DNA from: DASTPP01 sp035762175
GTDB lineage: Bacteria; Myxococcota_A; Polyangia; Polyangiales; Polyangiaceae
Length of the DNA: 64,000 nucleotides
NCBI GenBank assembly: GCA_035762175.1
Contig: DASTPP010000170.1
Coordinates: 1-64,000, forward strand
Direction of reading: 5' to 3'
Shown here: positions 8,670 through 15,937 of the stretch, piece after piece
How positions within the stretch are numbered: position 1 is the first letter of the stretch
Layout: each line of letters opens with the position of its first letter
Program-made: the position numbers and the translations under genes
The notes under the pieces: generated by a model
Told to the model about the DNA's origin: nothing
Database searches by the model: none
What the model saw: only the letters and a program-made list of their open reading frames with translations

Positions 8670-9644
8670 ATGGAACGCTCGCCCCCGCCGCCGCCGCGCT
8701 CGCTCTGCGCCGGCGCCCTGTCGTTCGTGCTCGTGCTCTCGTTCGCGCGCGGGGCGGGGGCGCAAGGGGGCGTCGGGGAGGCGATCGACTTCTCCTGGGA
8801 CGCGCCCGCCTACTGTCCGAGCTCGGCCCGGGTGCTCGCGCGCGCGGGCGAAGAGCTCGGCGATCTGGCCGCGCGGCCGCTGCCCCGGGTGCGGGCGCGC
8901 GGCGAGGTGCGCCCCGCCGAGGGCGAGGGCCGCTGGCGCCTCTCGCTGCGCACCGAGGGGCCGCGCGGCGACGGCGAGCGCGCGCTCGAGGCCGACTCGT
9001 GCGAGCAACTGGCCGACGCCGCGGCGCTCGTGCTCGCGCTGCTCGTGCGGTCCGAGTTCGAACGAACCTCGGCCCCCGAGCCGAAGCGCAGCCCCGCGCC
9101 CGCCCCGCCGGCGGGGCCGCGGCTGCGGGCCGCGCTTCGGCTCGGGGCGCTGGTCGACGCGGGCAGCCTGCCCGCGCTCGCCCCGGGGGTGGGCGCGGCG
9201 GTCGCGATCGCCCGCGGCACGTTGGGGGCCGAGGCCACGGGGGCGGCGTTCTTTCCGCGGCGCGAACAGGAGGGGCCGCGTTCGGGCACCGGGGGGGACA
9301 TCGGGCTCGCCGCCGGGGGGCTGCGCGCCTGCTACCGGCCGTTCCGCCCCTTCGCCGGCGGCTGGGACGCGGGCGGCTGCGCGGGGGCCGAGGTCGGCTA
9401 TGTTTGGGGCGAGGGCTTCGGCCTGGCGAACGCCAAGCAAGGGGCGGGCCTCTGGTCGGGGGCGCTGGCGGGCGCCTGGGTCAGCGCGCCCCTCGGCGGG
9501 GTGCCGTTCGCCTTGCGGCTCGGGGCCGAAGGGGGGCGTACGCTACGCGCGCCCTACTTCGATATCGAGGGGTACGGCCGGGTCTTCGAGCCCTCGCCCT
9601 GGTTCGGGCGCCTCGGCCTCGGGCTCGAGTGGCGAACGCCGTGA
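8670..9644 (+). CDS. Secreted protein of the ECF-sigma locus
   Basis: A 324-residue protein with a Sec signal peptide cleaved after GAGA (residues about 15-31). Next come a first domain of about 110 residues with two cysteines, a Pro-rich linker near residue 145, and a Gly/Ala-rich C-terminal half with alternating hydrophobic and aromatic residues and a terminal GLEWRTP, suggesting an outer-membrane beta-barrel. It lies just upstream of the ECF sigma factor and its membrane partner. In many polyangial genomes such triads pair a surface protein with sigma control; that link is inference. The ATG at 8670 starts the signal peptide. Confidence 0.75.
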   Translation: MERSPPPPPRSLCAGALSFVLVLSFARGAGAQGGVGEAIDFSWDAPAYCPSSARVLARAGEELGDLAARPLPRVRARGEVRPAEGEGRWRLSLRTEGPRGDGERALEADSCEQLADAAALVLALLVRSEFERTSAPEPKRSPAPAPPAGPRLRAALRLGALVDAGSLPALAPGVGAAVAIARGTLGAEATGAAFFPRREQEGPRSGTGGDIGLAAGGLRACYRPFRPFAGGWDAGGCAGAEVGYVWGEGFGLANAKQGAGLWSGALAGAWVSAPLGGVPFALRLGAEGGRTLRAPYFDIEGYGRVFEPSPWFGRLGLGLEWRTP

Positions 9645-9716
9645 CGGAAACCCATGCCGCCGGCCACTCACGAGGGCTTGACCCTTTTCGCCGGTTTGTC
9701 TCAGGCTCCCGGGGCC

Positions 9717-10298
9717 ATGTCGGCTGCGTCGCAGCGCGTCGCCCCCGAGGGGCGCCCGGCCGCGCGCGTCGAGGCGCCGCCCGCGGCGGGCGGCGTCCCC
9801 TTCGAGCTCGTCTACAATGACTACTTCGACTTCGTTTGGCGCAGCCTTCGCCGCTTGGGCGTGGCCGAGTCGAGCGTCGAGGACGCGCTGCAAGACGTCT
9901 TCGTCGTCGTGCACCGGCGGCTCGACGAGTTCGGCGGCCGTTCGTCGCTCAAGACCTGGCTCTTCGGCATCGCGCTGCGCGTGACGCACGACCACCGGCG
10001 GCGCGTGCGGCGCAAGGGCGGGCACGAGCCGCTCGACGAGGCCGTCGCCGACCCGGCGCCCGGGCCGCAAGAGAGGGCGGCGAACGCCGAGATGATCGGG
10101 CTCCTCGACCGCGCCCTCGACGCGCTCGACGACGACCGGCGCGCGGTCTTCGTGCTGGCCGAGCTCGAGCAGATGAGCGCGCCCGAGATCGCCGAGGCGC
10201 TCGGCGTCAAGCTGAACACCGTCTATTCGCGGCTGCGCCTCGCGCGGCAAGACTTCGAGCGCGCCTTCGCCGGGCTGCGCCACCAGGAGGGGCCATGA
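9717..10298 (+). CDS. ECF-type RNA polymerase sigma factor
   Basis: A 193-residue sigma-70 family protein. Region 2 (residues about 25-95) contains YFDFVWRSLRRLGV, VEDALQDVFVVVHRRL and SSLKTWLFGIALR. Region 4 (about 130-185) contains LDALDDDRRAVFVLAELEQ and the helix-turn-helix APEIAEALGVKLNTVYSRL. It directs RNA polymerase to a small regulon, probably envelope genes. The stop overlaps the next gene's start as ATGA, so the two are translationally coupled, as expected for a sigma/regulator pair. An in-frame ATG at 9654 would add 21 residues that do not look like family sequence, so I prefer 9717. Confidence 0.92.
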   Translation: MSAASQRVAPEGRPAARVEAPPAAGGVPFELVYNDYFDFVWRSLRRLGVAESSVEDALQDVFVVVHRRLDEFGGRSSLKTWLFGIALRVTHDHRRRVRRKGGHEPLDEAVADPAPGPQERAANAEMIGLLDRALDALDDDRRAVFVLAELEQMSAPEIAEALGVKLNTVYSRLRLARQDFERAFAGLRHQEGP

Positions 10299-11467
10299 GC
10301 GAGCTGCGGCCCGATGTGAAGGCCTTTCTCGACGCCGCGCGCCCGGCCCACCTGACCGATCGGGGCGACCGCGACCGCATCCGCCTGGCCCTCGCGGCCC
10401 GGCTGCTCGCGCTGCCCTCCGGCGACGCCCCGCCGCAAGGGCCCGCCGACGCGCCCGCGCCGGCCCCCGCGCCGGCCCCCGCGCCGACGACCGCGCCCCC
10501 CCCGGCCGCGCCCCCCCCGGCGGTGGCCGCTTCGTCGGGGGCCTTCGTGGCGGCCAAAAAGGCGTTGATCGGGGCCGCCCTCGTCGCCGCGGGCAGCGCG
10601 TCGACGTTGATCTACGAACTCGTCGCGAGCGAGCCGCCGCGCGCCGCCGCTCCGGCGGCGACCTCGACCGAGCCGGCCGAGGCGCGCGCCGTGGGGCGGC
10701 CGGCGGCGCCGTCGATCGCCGACGACGTCGTTCCCCTCGGGAGCGCGCTCGCCTTCGACCCCGCGCCGTCGGCCGCGCTCGCGCCGCCCGCCCGCCCTTC
10801 GGTGGCCGCCCAGGTCGCCCCGCCCGCGACGGTCGCGCCGCCCGCGCCGCCCGTGATGGTCACGCCGCCCGTGACGGTTACGCCGCCCGTGACGGTTACG
10901 CCGCCCGCGGTGGGCGCGCCGCCCGCGCCGCCCGCGGCGGTCACGTCGCCCGCGGCGGCTGCGTCGCCGCCCGCGGCGGTCACGTCGCCCGCGGCGGCCG
11001 CGTCGCCGCCCGCGTACGCCCAGCCCGTCGCGGTTGCGCCGCCGGCGGCCGGCCCGCCGGCCCGCCCGCCGCTCGGCGTGGGCGCGGGCGGGCGGGCCGA
11101 CGTGGGCGGCGCGGGCACGCCGCCGAGGGCGGCCGCCGACGGGCCGGGCGTCGAGGCCCCCATGCTGCCGGCCGCGCCCGCGCTGCCGTCGACGGTGGCC
11201 GAAGAGTTGCGACTCGTGCAGGCGGCGCAGGCGCAGCTGCGCGCGGGGCAGGCGGCCGGCGCGCTCGCGGCGCTGGCCGAGCACGCGCGCCTCTACCCGC
11301 AAGGCGCGCTGCGCGAAGAGCGGGCGGCCACGCGGGTGCTCGCGCTCTGCGCGCTCGGGCAGGGCGAGCAGGCGAAGCGCGAGGCCGACGCGTTCGTCCG
11401 CGCCGCGCCGCGCTCGCCCTACGCGGGCGGCCTGCGCCGGCCCTGCGCGGGCGGCCGCCCGCGCTGA
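10295..11467 (+). CDS. Membrane-anchored sigma-partner protein with Pro/Val repeats
   Basis: A 390-residue protein coupled to the sigma gene by an ATGA overlap, hence a candidate regulator of it. Residues 1-45 form a short cytosolic segment, followed by a Pro/Ala linker. One transmembrane helix lies at about 92-110 (ALIGAALVAAGSASTLIYEL). A long extracytoplasmic Pro/Val/Thr/Ala region follows, with near-perfect repeats (VTPPVTVTPPVTVTPP; AAVTSPAAAASPP twice) between DNA positions about 10840 and 11020. A helical TPR-like domain lies at about 305-375 (VAEELRLVQAAQAQLRAGQ). No zinc-finger anti-sigma motif is visible. The repeats span the envelope and are likely to vary in length between strains. 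Confidence 0.75.
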   Translation: MSELRPDVKAFLDAARPAHLTDRGDRDRIRLALAARLLALPSGDAPPQGPADAPAPAPAPAPAPTTAPPPAAPPPAVAASSGAFVAAKKALIGAALVAAGSASTLIYELVASEPPRAAAPAATSTEPAEARAVGRPAAPSIADDVVPLGSALAFDPAPSAALAPPARPSVAAQVAPPATVAPPAPPVMVTPPVTVTPPVTVTPPAVGAPPAPPAAVTSPAAAASPPAAVTSPAAAASPPAYAQPVAVAPPAAGPPARPPLGVGAGGRADVGGAGTPPRAAADGPGVEAPMLPAAPALPSTVAEELRLVQAAQAQLRAGQAAGALAALAEHARLYPQGALREERAATRVLALCALGQGEQAKREADAFVRAAPRSPYAGGLRRPCAGGRPR

Positions 11468-11596
11468 CGATCGATTTCTTCTCGCGGGCGAGACGGAAGT
11501 CGGCGCCGGCGGCCACTCACTGGTCGGGCGCGGGAGGCGAGGCCGCAAGGCCGCCCCCGCAGAGCTTTCTTATTCTCAAAAAAGGCGGAGACCACC

Positions 11597-13219
11597 ATGA
11601 TTCGATATCGTCACTTGCTCGTCGGCGCGGGCCTCGCGGCGTTGACGTTCGGCGCGGGCTGCGGCGGCGAGGGCGTTTCGCTCGGCAACGACGGCAACGC
11701 CGTGGGCGCCGACGGCAAAGGCGCCGGCCCCGGCCCCGGCATCGGCCCCGACGGCCGGCGCGCGCCGATCGCGGCGGACGACCTCGTCAGGCTCTTGCAG
11801 GCCGACTTCGAGGCGCAGGGGCGCCCGGCGGGCGTGCGCTACGTCAGCCTGCACACCTTTTACAACGACCCGTCGTTCTCGGACGACCGGGTGCGCGACG
11901 CCGCCGACGCCGTCAGCGAGCTCGCCAACCACCTGGCCACGCGCCAGGAGCGGGTCGAGCGGCCGTCGCCGGTGAGCGTCGGCGACGCCCCCCCCTTCGC
12001 CCTGCGCTTCGCGCTGGGCGCCTACGACCTCGGCGAGGCCGATTGGCAGCTCATCGAGCAGGGCGGCAACGTGCCGCCGCGCGCGCAGCCTTGTGGGGTG
12101 CCGGTCCTGACGGCCGAGCAGTTCTTGGGCTCGGCGGGCACGGACGAGGCCTACGAGCCGCTCGCCGGCATCTTCCAGAGCGTCTACTCGAACATCGTGC
12201 TGCGCCGGCTCCTCGTCGACGCCGGCCGGCTCGCACCCGACCAGCTCTTGTTCGCCCCCGTCAGCGAGGACGGGTTCATCGCGCAGGGCTTCGCCAACAT
12301 CGCCTCGGCGGGCCTGCGCGCCGACGACATCGCCGCGGCCCTCGGGGTCGACGTGCGCGCCGAGACGCAGGCGGCGGCGGCGGGCGTCGAGCCGCGGCCC
12401 GACGTGGCGCGGGCGTGCGTGCCCGCGTCGGCCGAGCGGGTCGGGCCGCGGTGCGAGCAGCGGCACGGGCGGCCCGACGGGGGCAGCCTCTGGTGGACGT
12501 TCGACACGCTCTCGAAGCCGGCCGCCGCCGCCGCCGACCCCTTCGTCAACCCGATCGGCCCCGCCAACCCGGACGCGGACCCGATCGTCGTCGGCGACGG
12601 CGAAGACACCTTCCGGTCCGACGGGGGCCACCTGCGCTTCACCCTGCGCAACGGGCTGGCGGCGGTCGTCGCGTTCAACGCGAACCTCGACCCGATCTCC
12701 ACGTTCGGCGACTACGTCATCGCGGCCGGCGGCGGAACCATCTCGCCGCGCTCCGGCATCCGGTCTCTGCTCGCACTCGGCACCCCGTACGTGGCGCCGG
12801 CGCCCGACCAGCTGCGTGACTACGTCACCCAGAACGGCGACCAGTTCTCGGACGCCGAGGCGAGCTTCGCCCTCCGCCTGACCGTCCCGCGCGATGCCTT
12901 CGACGCCGCCGTCGCGAGCGACCAGGCCGGCTACGCCGCCGCCGTGAGCGGGACCTTCGAGGGGGCGCCGCCGGCCGACGCGGCGGAGCTCTTCACCATC
13001 TACGAGCAAGATCTGCCCGAACCGCGCGTGCTGGCCACCCTCGCCATGACGCTCGACGAGCTCGCCGCCATCCTGCGCGACCACCCCGAGCTCTCCCAAT
13101 ACGCGCCCCCCCTCGGCGGGGCCATGAGCCGAGAGGCGTTCTCGATCTTCGAAACGAAGCTGCGCGACGCGCTCGCGCCCCCGGCCGCGAGCCTCCTGAA
13201 CGCCTGCGTCGTGCCCTGA
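11597..13219 (+). CDS. Lipoprotein, paralogue of the CxxCH lipoprotein without the haem motif
   Basis: A 540-residue protein with lipobox FGAGC at residues 18-22 and a Gly/Asp-rich linker. It shares the core of the 6147-7913 product: HTFYNDPSFSDD matches AAYNNPNYTDGE there, and SVYSNIVLRRLLVDAG matches SVYSNVALRKLLVNAG. At the position of the paralogue's CNSCH this protein has AGGGTISPRSG, so it cannot bind haem c in the same way. A GGCGGAG ribosome site precedes the ATG. The pair may divide electron-transfer and structural roles; that is inference. Confidence 0.82.
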   Translation: MIRYRHLLVGAGLAALTFGAGCGGEGVSLGNDGNAVGADGKGAGPGPGIGPDGRRAPIAADDLVRLLQADFEAQGRPAGVRYVSLHTFYNDPSFSDDRVRDAADAVSELANHLATRQERVERPSPVSVGDAPPFALRFALGAYDLGEADWQLIEQGGNVPPRAQPCGVPVLTAEQFLGSAGTDEAYEPLAGIFQSVYSNIVLRRLLVDAGRLAPDQLLFAPVSEDGFIAQGFANIASAGLRADDIAAALGVDVRAETQAAAAGVEPRPDVARACVPASAERVGPRCEQRHGRPDGGSLWWTFDTLSKPAAAAADPFVNPIGPANPDADPIVVGDGEDTFRSDGGHLRFTLRNGLAAVVAFNANLDPISTFGDYVIAAGGGTISPRSGIRSLLALGTPYVAPAPDQLRDYVTQNGDQFSDAEASFALRLTVPRDAFDAAVASDQAGYAAAVSGTFEGAPPADAAELFTIYEQDLPEPRVLATLAMTLDELAAILRDHPELSQYAPPLGGAMSREAFSIFETKLRDALAPPAASLLNACVVP

Positions 13220-13391
13220 CGTCGACGCCGTCGCGTCGCCGGGGTCGGGCGGGGCCCCGGCAGCTTTGACCGATTTCTTAGCTTTGCGAGTTCCCCGCCC
13301 GGGCGCCCCCGGACGGCGCGACCGTGCATCGGAGGGGCAGAGTAGTTGCTCCGTGGCGGGGTCGCGGTTTCAAGGGGCGCGAGCCGGGCGG

Positions 13392-13655
13392 GGCGGCCGT
13401 GCGCGGGGGCGCCCGTGCTTTGCCACGACGCTGAGCATGGCGTCTCGGGGCGGCCCCGCGCGCGGGGGCGCCCGCGCTCAAGGTGCGCGTCGGCGAGGCC
13501 TTCGAAAGGCGGCCCCCCGCGCGCGGGGGCGCCCGGGCGCCTCGCCCTCGGCCGTGCCGACCTGGCGCGGCGGCCCCCCGCGCGCGGGGGCGCCCGTCGA
13601 GCGGCCCGCTCGCCTCGGCGACCCGCCGGCGGCCCCGCGCGCGCGAGGGCGCCCT
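13392..13655. CRISPR. Candidate small CRISPR array (5 repeats, 4 spacers), no cas genes nearby
   Basis: Five copies of a palindromic GC-rich repeat lie at 13392-13415, 13449-13474, 13508-13535, 13569-13596 and 13628-13655. Copies three and four are identical over 28 bp, and their centre is CCCCCGCGCGCGGGGG. The four intervening sequences are 33, 33, 33 and 31 bp and differ from each other. Copy-to-copy spacing is 57, 59, 61 and 59 bp, close to type I-E geometry, and the stem resembles I-E repeats of GC-rich bacteria. The outer repeats are the most degenerate. The spacing is not a multiple of three, arguing against a protein repeat. No cas gene or AT-rich leader is visible. The alternative is a REP-like palindromic array. 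Confidence 0.45.
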
Positions 13656-13893
13656 TGAGCGCGCGAGTGCTCGTCGTCGACGACGAGGCGCGCAACCTCG
13701 AGCTGCTCGACGCGCTCTGGTGGCCGCTCGGGCCCAGGTGGTGCGGGCGTACGGGGGGCGCGAGGCGCTCGCGCTCTTCGAAGAGCGCGGGCCCGACCTG
13801 GTGCTGCTCGACCTGATGATGCCGGGCTTCGACGGTCTCGACACGCTGGCGTACATCCGGGCGAGCCCGGGCGGCGACGAGGTGCCGGTGGTG
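13655..13893 (+). pseudogene. Response-regulator receiver domain, frameshifted and interrupted
   Basis: A TTG at 13655, at the last base of the fifth array repeat, opens a receiver domain: VLVVDDEARNLELLDAL with the acidic pair. At about 13725 the frame must shift by two bases (an extra CT) to continue as VVRAYGGREALALFEERGPD and LVLLDLMMPGFDGLDTLAYI, which holds the phospho-acceptor aspartate. At VPVVF, just before the conserved threonine/lysine half, the sequence enters the dispersed element. It is therefore both frameshifted and truncated and cannot make a working regulator. What followed it (kinase or output domain) is gone. Confidence 0.8.
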
Positions 13894-14019
13894 TTTCGGC
13901 ATTTGGCGGCATTTTCCAGCGACAGCGGAAAGAGCGCCGGGCTCCGCACCCGGGCCCACGCAAGCCAGCCGGGCGGACGCGCGGGCGTCCAGCCGAGTCC
14001 CGGTTGGATTGCGGAATCC
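13894..14019 (+). repeat. Dispersed 126-bp element, copy 3
   Basis: It starts TTTCGGCATTTGGCGGCATT, keeps the GGGCTCCGCACCCGGGCCC hairpin and ends CCCGGTTGGATTGCGGAAT. It truncates the receiver-domain gene within the codons for VPVVF, the clearest case of insertion or recombination at the element's left edge. Confidence 0.78.
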
Positions 14020-14244
14020 CCCTGCTGGTGCCTGCTCTTCAAGGCGAAGGCCGGCAGCCCGATGGACCGCTTCGGCGATTGCAAGACCGGCGCCGACCCC
14101 CGCCGCCACACCGCCGCCTTCCACGACCTAACCGCCGCCCGCGTGCTCGTCGCCTCGGCCTCAGGCCGCCCCGGCGGACAGGTGTCATCTCGAAACGCGG
14201 CGCGTTACGAGGGACCGTCGGGAGGGAGCCATTTTACCGGGGGC

Positions 14245-14260
14245 TGGCACGGGTGTGGCA
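14245..14260 (+). promoter_or_regulatory. Sigma-54-like promoter (-24/-12)
   Basis: TGGCACGGGTGTGGCA matches the RpoN consensus TGGCACG-N4-TTGCW at all positions but one, with exact spacing of the GG and GC dinucleotides. It lies in the only AT-rich stretch of the neighbourhood, 90 bp before the O-methyltransferase start. An enhancer-binding activator site was not identified. Confidence 0.6.
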
Positions 14261-14349
14261 AAATGGCTCATTCTTTGAATGAAAAATTTTTGCTGTGGCA
14301 CCGGTTTTCTTTCTTTGTCAGAGAACGGGCCTGTGCTTCAATGTAACGA

Positions 14350-15438
14350 ATGAAGCGACCGAACTTGGAACCGCCCACATACACCGATGGGCCCATTCTC
14401 TTGGAACGACCGAACGTCGAGCCGCCCACGTGCAGTGATGCACCCATTCGGCAGCTCTGGCTTTCCGCTTACATTCTGCCCACCTTGAATGCGGCCGACG
14501 AGCTGGGCTTGTTTCCCCTGCTCGAGCAGGGGCCGCTGGCCTTGCAGGAGATCGCCGCGAAGCTCTCGGTGACCTTCCGGGGGGCCGAGGCGATGGTGGC
14601 GACGCTGTCGGCGGTGGGGCTGCTGGCGCCGACGCAGGGCAAGTTTCAGCTGACCGAGCTGTCGCGAAATTTTCTCTTGCCCGACAAGCCCTTTTACTGG
14701 GGCCACATGCTGAAGTTCTACACGCAGATCCCCATCACGCACGAGGCGATGATGAAGTCTCTGCGGCAAGACGAGCCCTCGGTCGTCAACGACGGCAAGG
14801 CGCTGACCGACGGCTGGGGCGGGGCCGACGTGCCGGCCGAGCAGGCGGCCCTCATCACGCGGGCGATGCACAGCCTCTCGTTCTCGGCCGCGGTGGGCCT
14901 GGCGCGGGCGATCGACCTGCGCGGGGTCAAGCGCCTGCTCGACGTCGCCGGCGGCTCGGGCTGCTGCAGCATCGCGATGGCGCAGCGCCACCCGGAGACG
15001 CGATTCACGGTCGCTGACCTGGCGCCGGTCTGCGCCGTGGCGAACGAGTACATCGCCCGGCACGGGGCGAGCGGCCAGGTCGACACGACGACGCTCGACA
15101 TGTTCCGCGGTGAGTGGCCGTCGGGCTACGACGCGATCTTCTTCTGCCACATCTTGCACGACTGGGAGGGCGCGCGCAGGCAGCACCTCTTGCGGCGCAG
15201 CTTCGAGGCCCTGCCCCCCGGCGGGCGCCTCTTCGTCTACGAGATGCTGCTCTCGGACGCCCAAGACGGCCCGCTCACCGCGGCGCTCTTCTCGATGTGC
15301 ATGGTGCACGTCACGCTGGGCAAGCAGTTCACGGCCGGGCAGCTCAGCGCCGAGATCGGCGACGCCGGCTTCCGCGACGTCTCGGTCGAGCACGTGTACG
15401 CCGGCTACTCGCTGCTCAGCGCGAGGAAGCCGGGCTGA
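14350..15438 (+). CDS. S-adenosylmethionine-dependent O-methyltransferase, acetylserotonin OMT-like
   Basis: A 362-residue class I methyltransferase. An N-terminal dimerisation winged helix (residues about 35-100) precedes a Rossmann domain with the SAM-binding motif LLDVAGGSGCCSIAMA at about residue 196-211. Motifs around DLAPVCAVANEYI and the post-motif ILHDWEG are typical of small-molecule O-methyltransferases; ILHDW contains the usual catalytic His. The first 32 residues contain an in-frame duplication (RPNLEPPTYTDGPI and RPNVEPPTCSDAPI), which is odd for the family. The gene follows a sigma-54-like promoter and is followed by a hairpin, so it is probably monocistronic. The substrate is unknown. 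Confidence 0.88.
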   Translation: MKRPNLEPPTYTDGPILLERPNVEPPTCSDAPIRQLWLSAYILPTLNAADELGLFPLLEQGPLALQEIAAKLSVTFRGAEAMVATLSAVGLLAPTQGKFQLTELSRNFLLPDKPFYWGHMLKFYTQIPITHEAMMKSLRQDEPSVVNDGKALTDGWGGADVPAEQAALITRAMHSLSFSAAVGLARAIDLRGVKRLLDVAGGSGCCSIAMAQRHPETRFTVADLAPVCAVANEYIARHGASGQVDTTTLDMFRGEWPSGYDAIFFCHILHDWEGARRQHLLRRSFEALPPGGRLFVYEMLLSDAQDGPLTAALFSMCMVHVTLGKQFTAGQLSAEIGDAGFRDVSVEHVYAGYSLLSARKPG

Positions 15439-15469
15439 GAGGTTGTCTGGCTGAATTTTAGGCTGCGAG

Positions 15470-15488
15470 GCGCCTCACCCTGAGGCGC
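15470..15488 (+). terminator. Hairpin after the O-methyltransferase
   Basis: GCGCCTCA and TGAGGCGC form a perfect 8-bp stem with a CCC loop, 32 bp after the stop codon. There is no U-run, so termination may need Rho. Confidence 0.45.
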
Positions 15489-15891
15489 GCCGTGCCGACG
15501 TCGTCGGCGCCGGTCTGGCGTCCGGAGACGAGGCGCGCCGGGGGGGCGGCGCCGGCGCGGGGCATCAGGCGCGGGCGCGGGCCTGCGCGGAGGCGAGCGC
15601 GTCGAACGACGCCCGCCCGAGCTCGGCGAGCGCGGCTCCCGAGCTTTCGACCGCCGTCATGCGCGCGCCGCCCTGCTCGAGCGCGAACGCGACGGGCGAC
15701 CGGGCGTCCGGGGTGGTAGCTGGCACTCGGGCACGGCGGCCCGCGCGGGCGCCACTGGCCGGCAGGCCCGGACCCCGAGGCGCGGCCGGCCGTTCGCCGC
15801 TCGGGGCTAGAATCGCTCGAAAAGAGAAACCGAGCGCCGTTGGGGGAGATTTTGGGGGCGAACCGAGCGTTCGGGCGATACTTCGGCCCGT
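15489..15891. other. Intergenic region, no gene seen
   Basis: About 400 bp with only low-complexity open frames. One stretch near 15736-15756 (GGCGGCCCGCGCGGGCGCC) resembles the palindromic repeat of the array at 13392, as a single isolated copy. Confidence 0.4.
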
Positions 15892-15920
15892 TTGACCGTA
15901 GCCCCCCGTCCTACTACCCT
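15892..15920 (+). promoter_or_regulatory. Possible sigma-70-type promoter of the peptide locus
   Basis: TTGACC at 15892-15897 and TACCCT at 15915-15920 are 17 bp apart. They lie immediately before the first gene of the exporter operon. The predicted start would leave only a short leader before the ATG at 15938, so either the leader is short or translation starts later. Confidence 0.35.
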
Positions 15921-15937
15921 GCGGCCGGGGTCGGTCG

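Noticed and set aside
15492..15895. Short open frames before the HlyD-type gene
   Set aside because: Arg/Ala-rich composition, no ribosome site and no recognisable motif.
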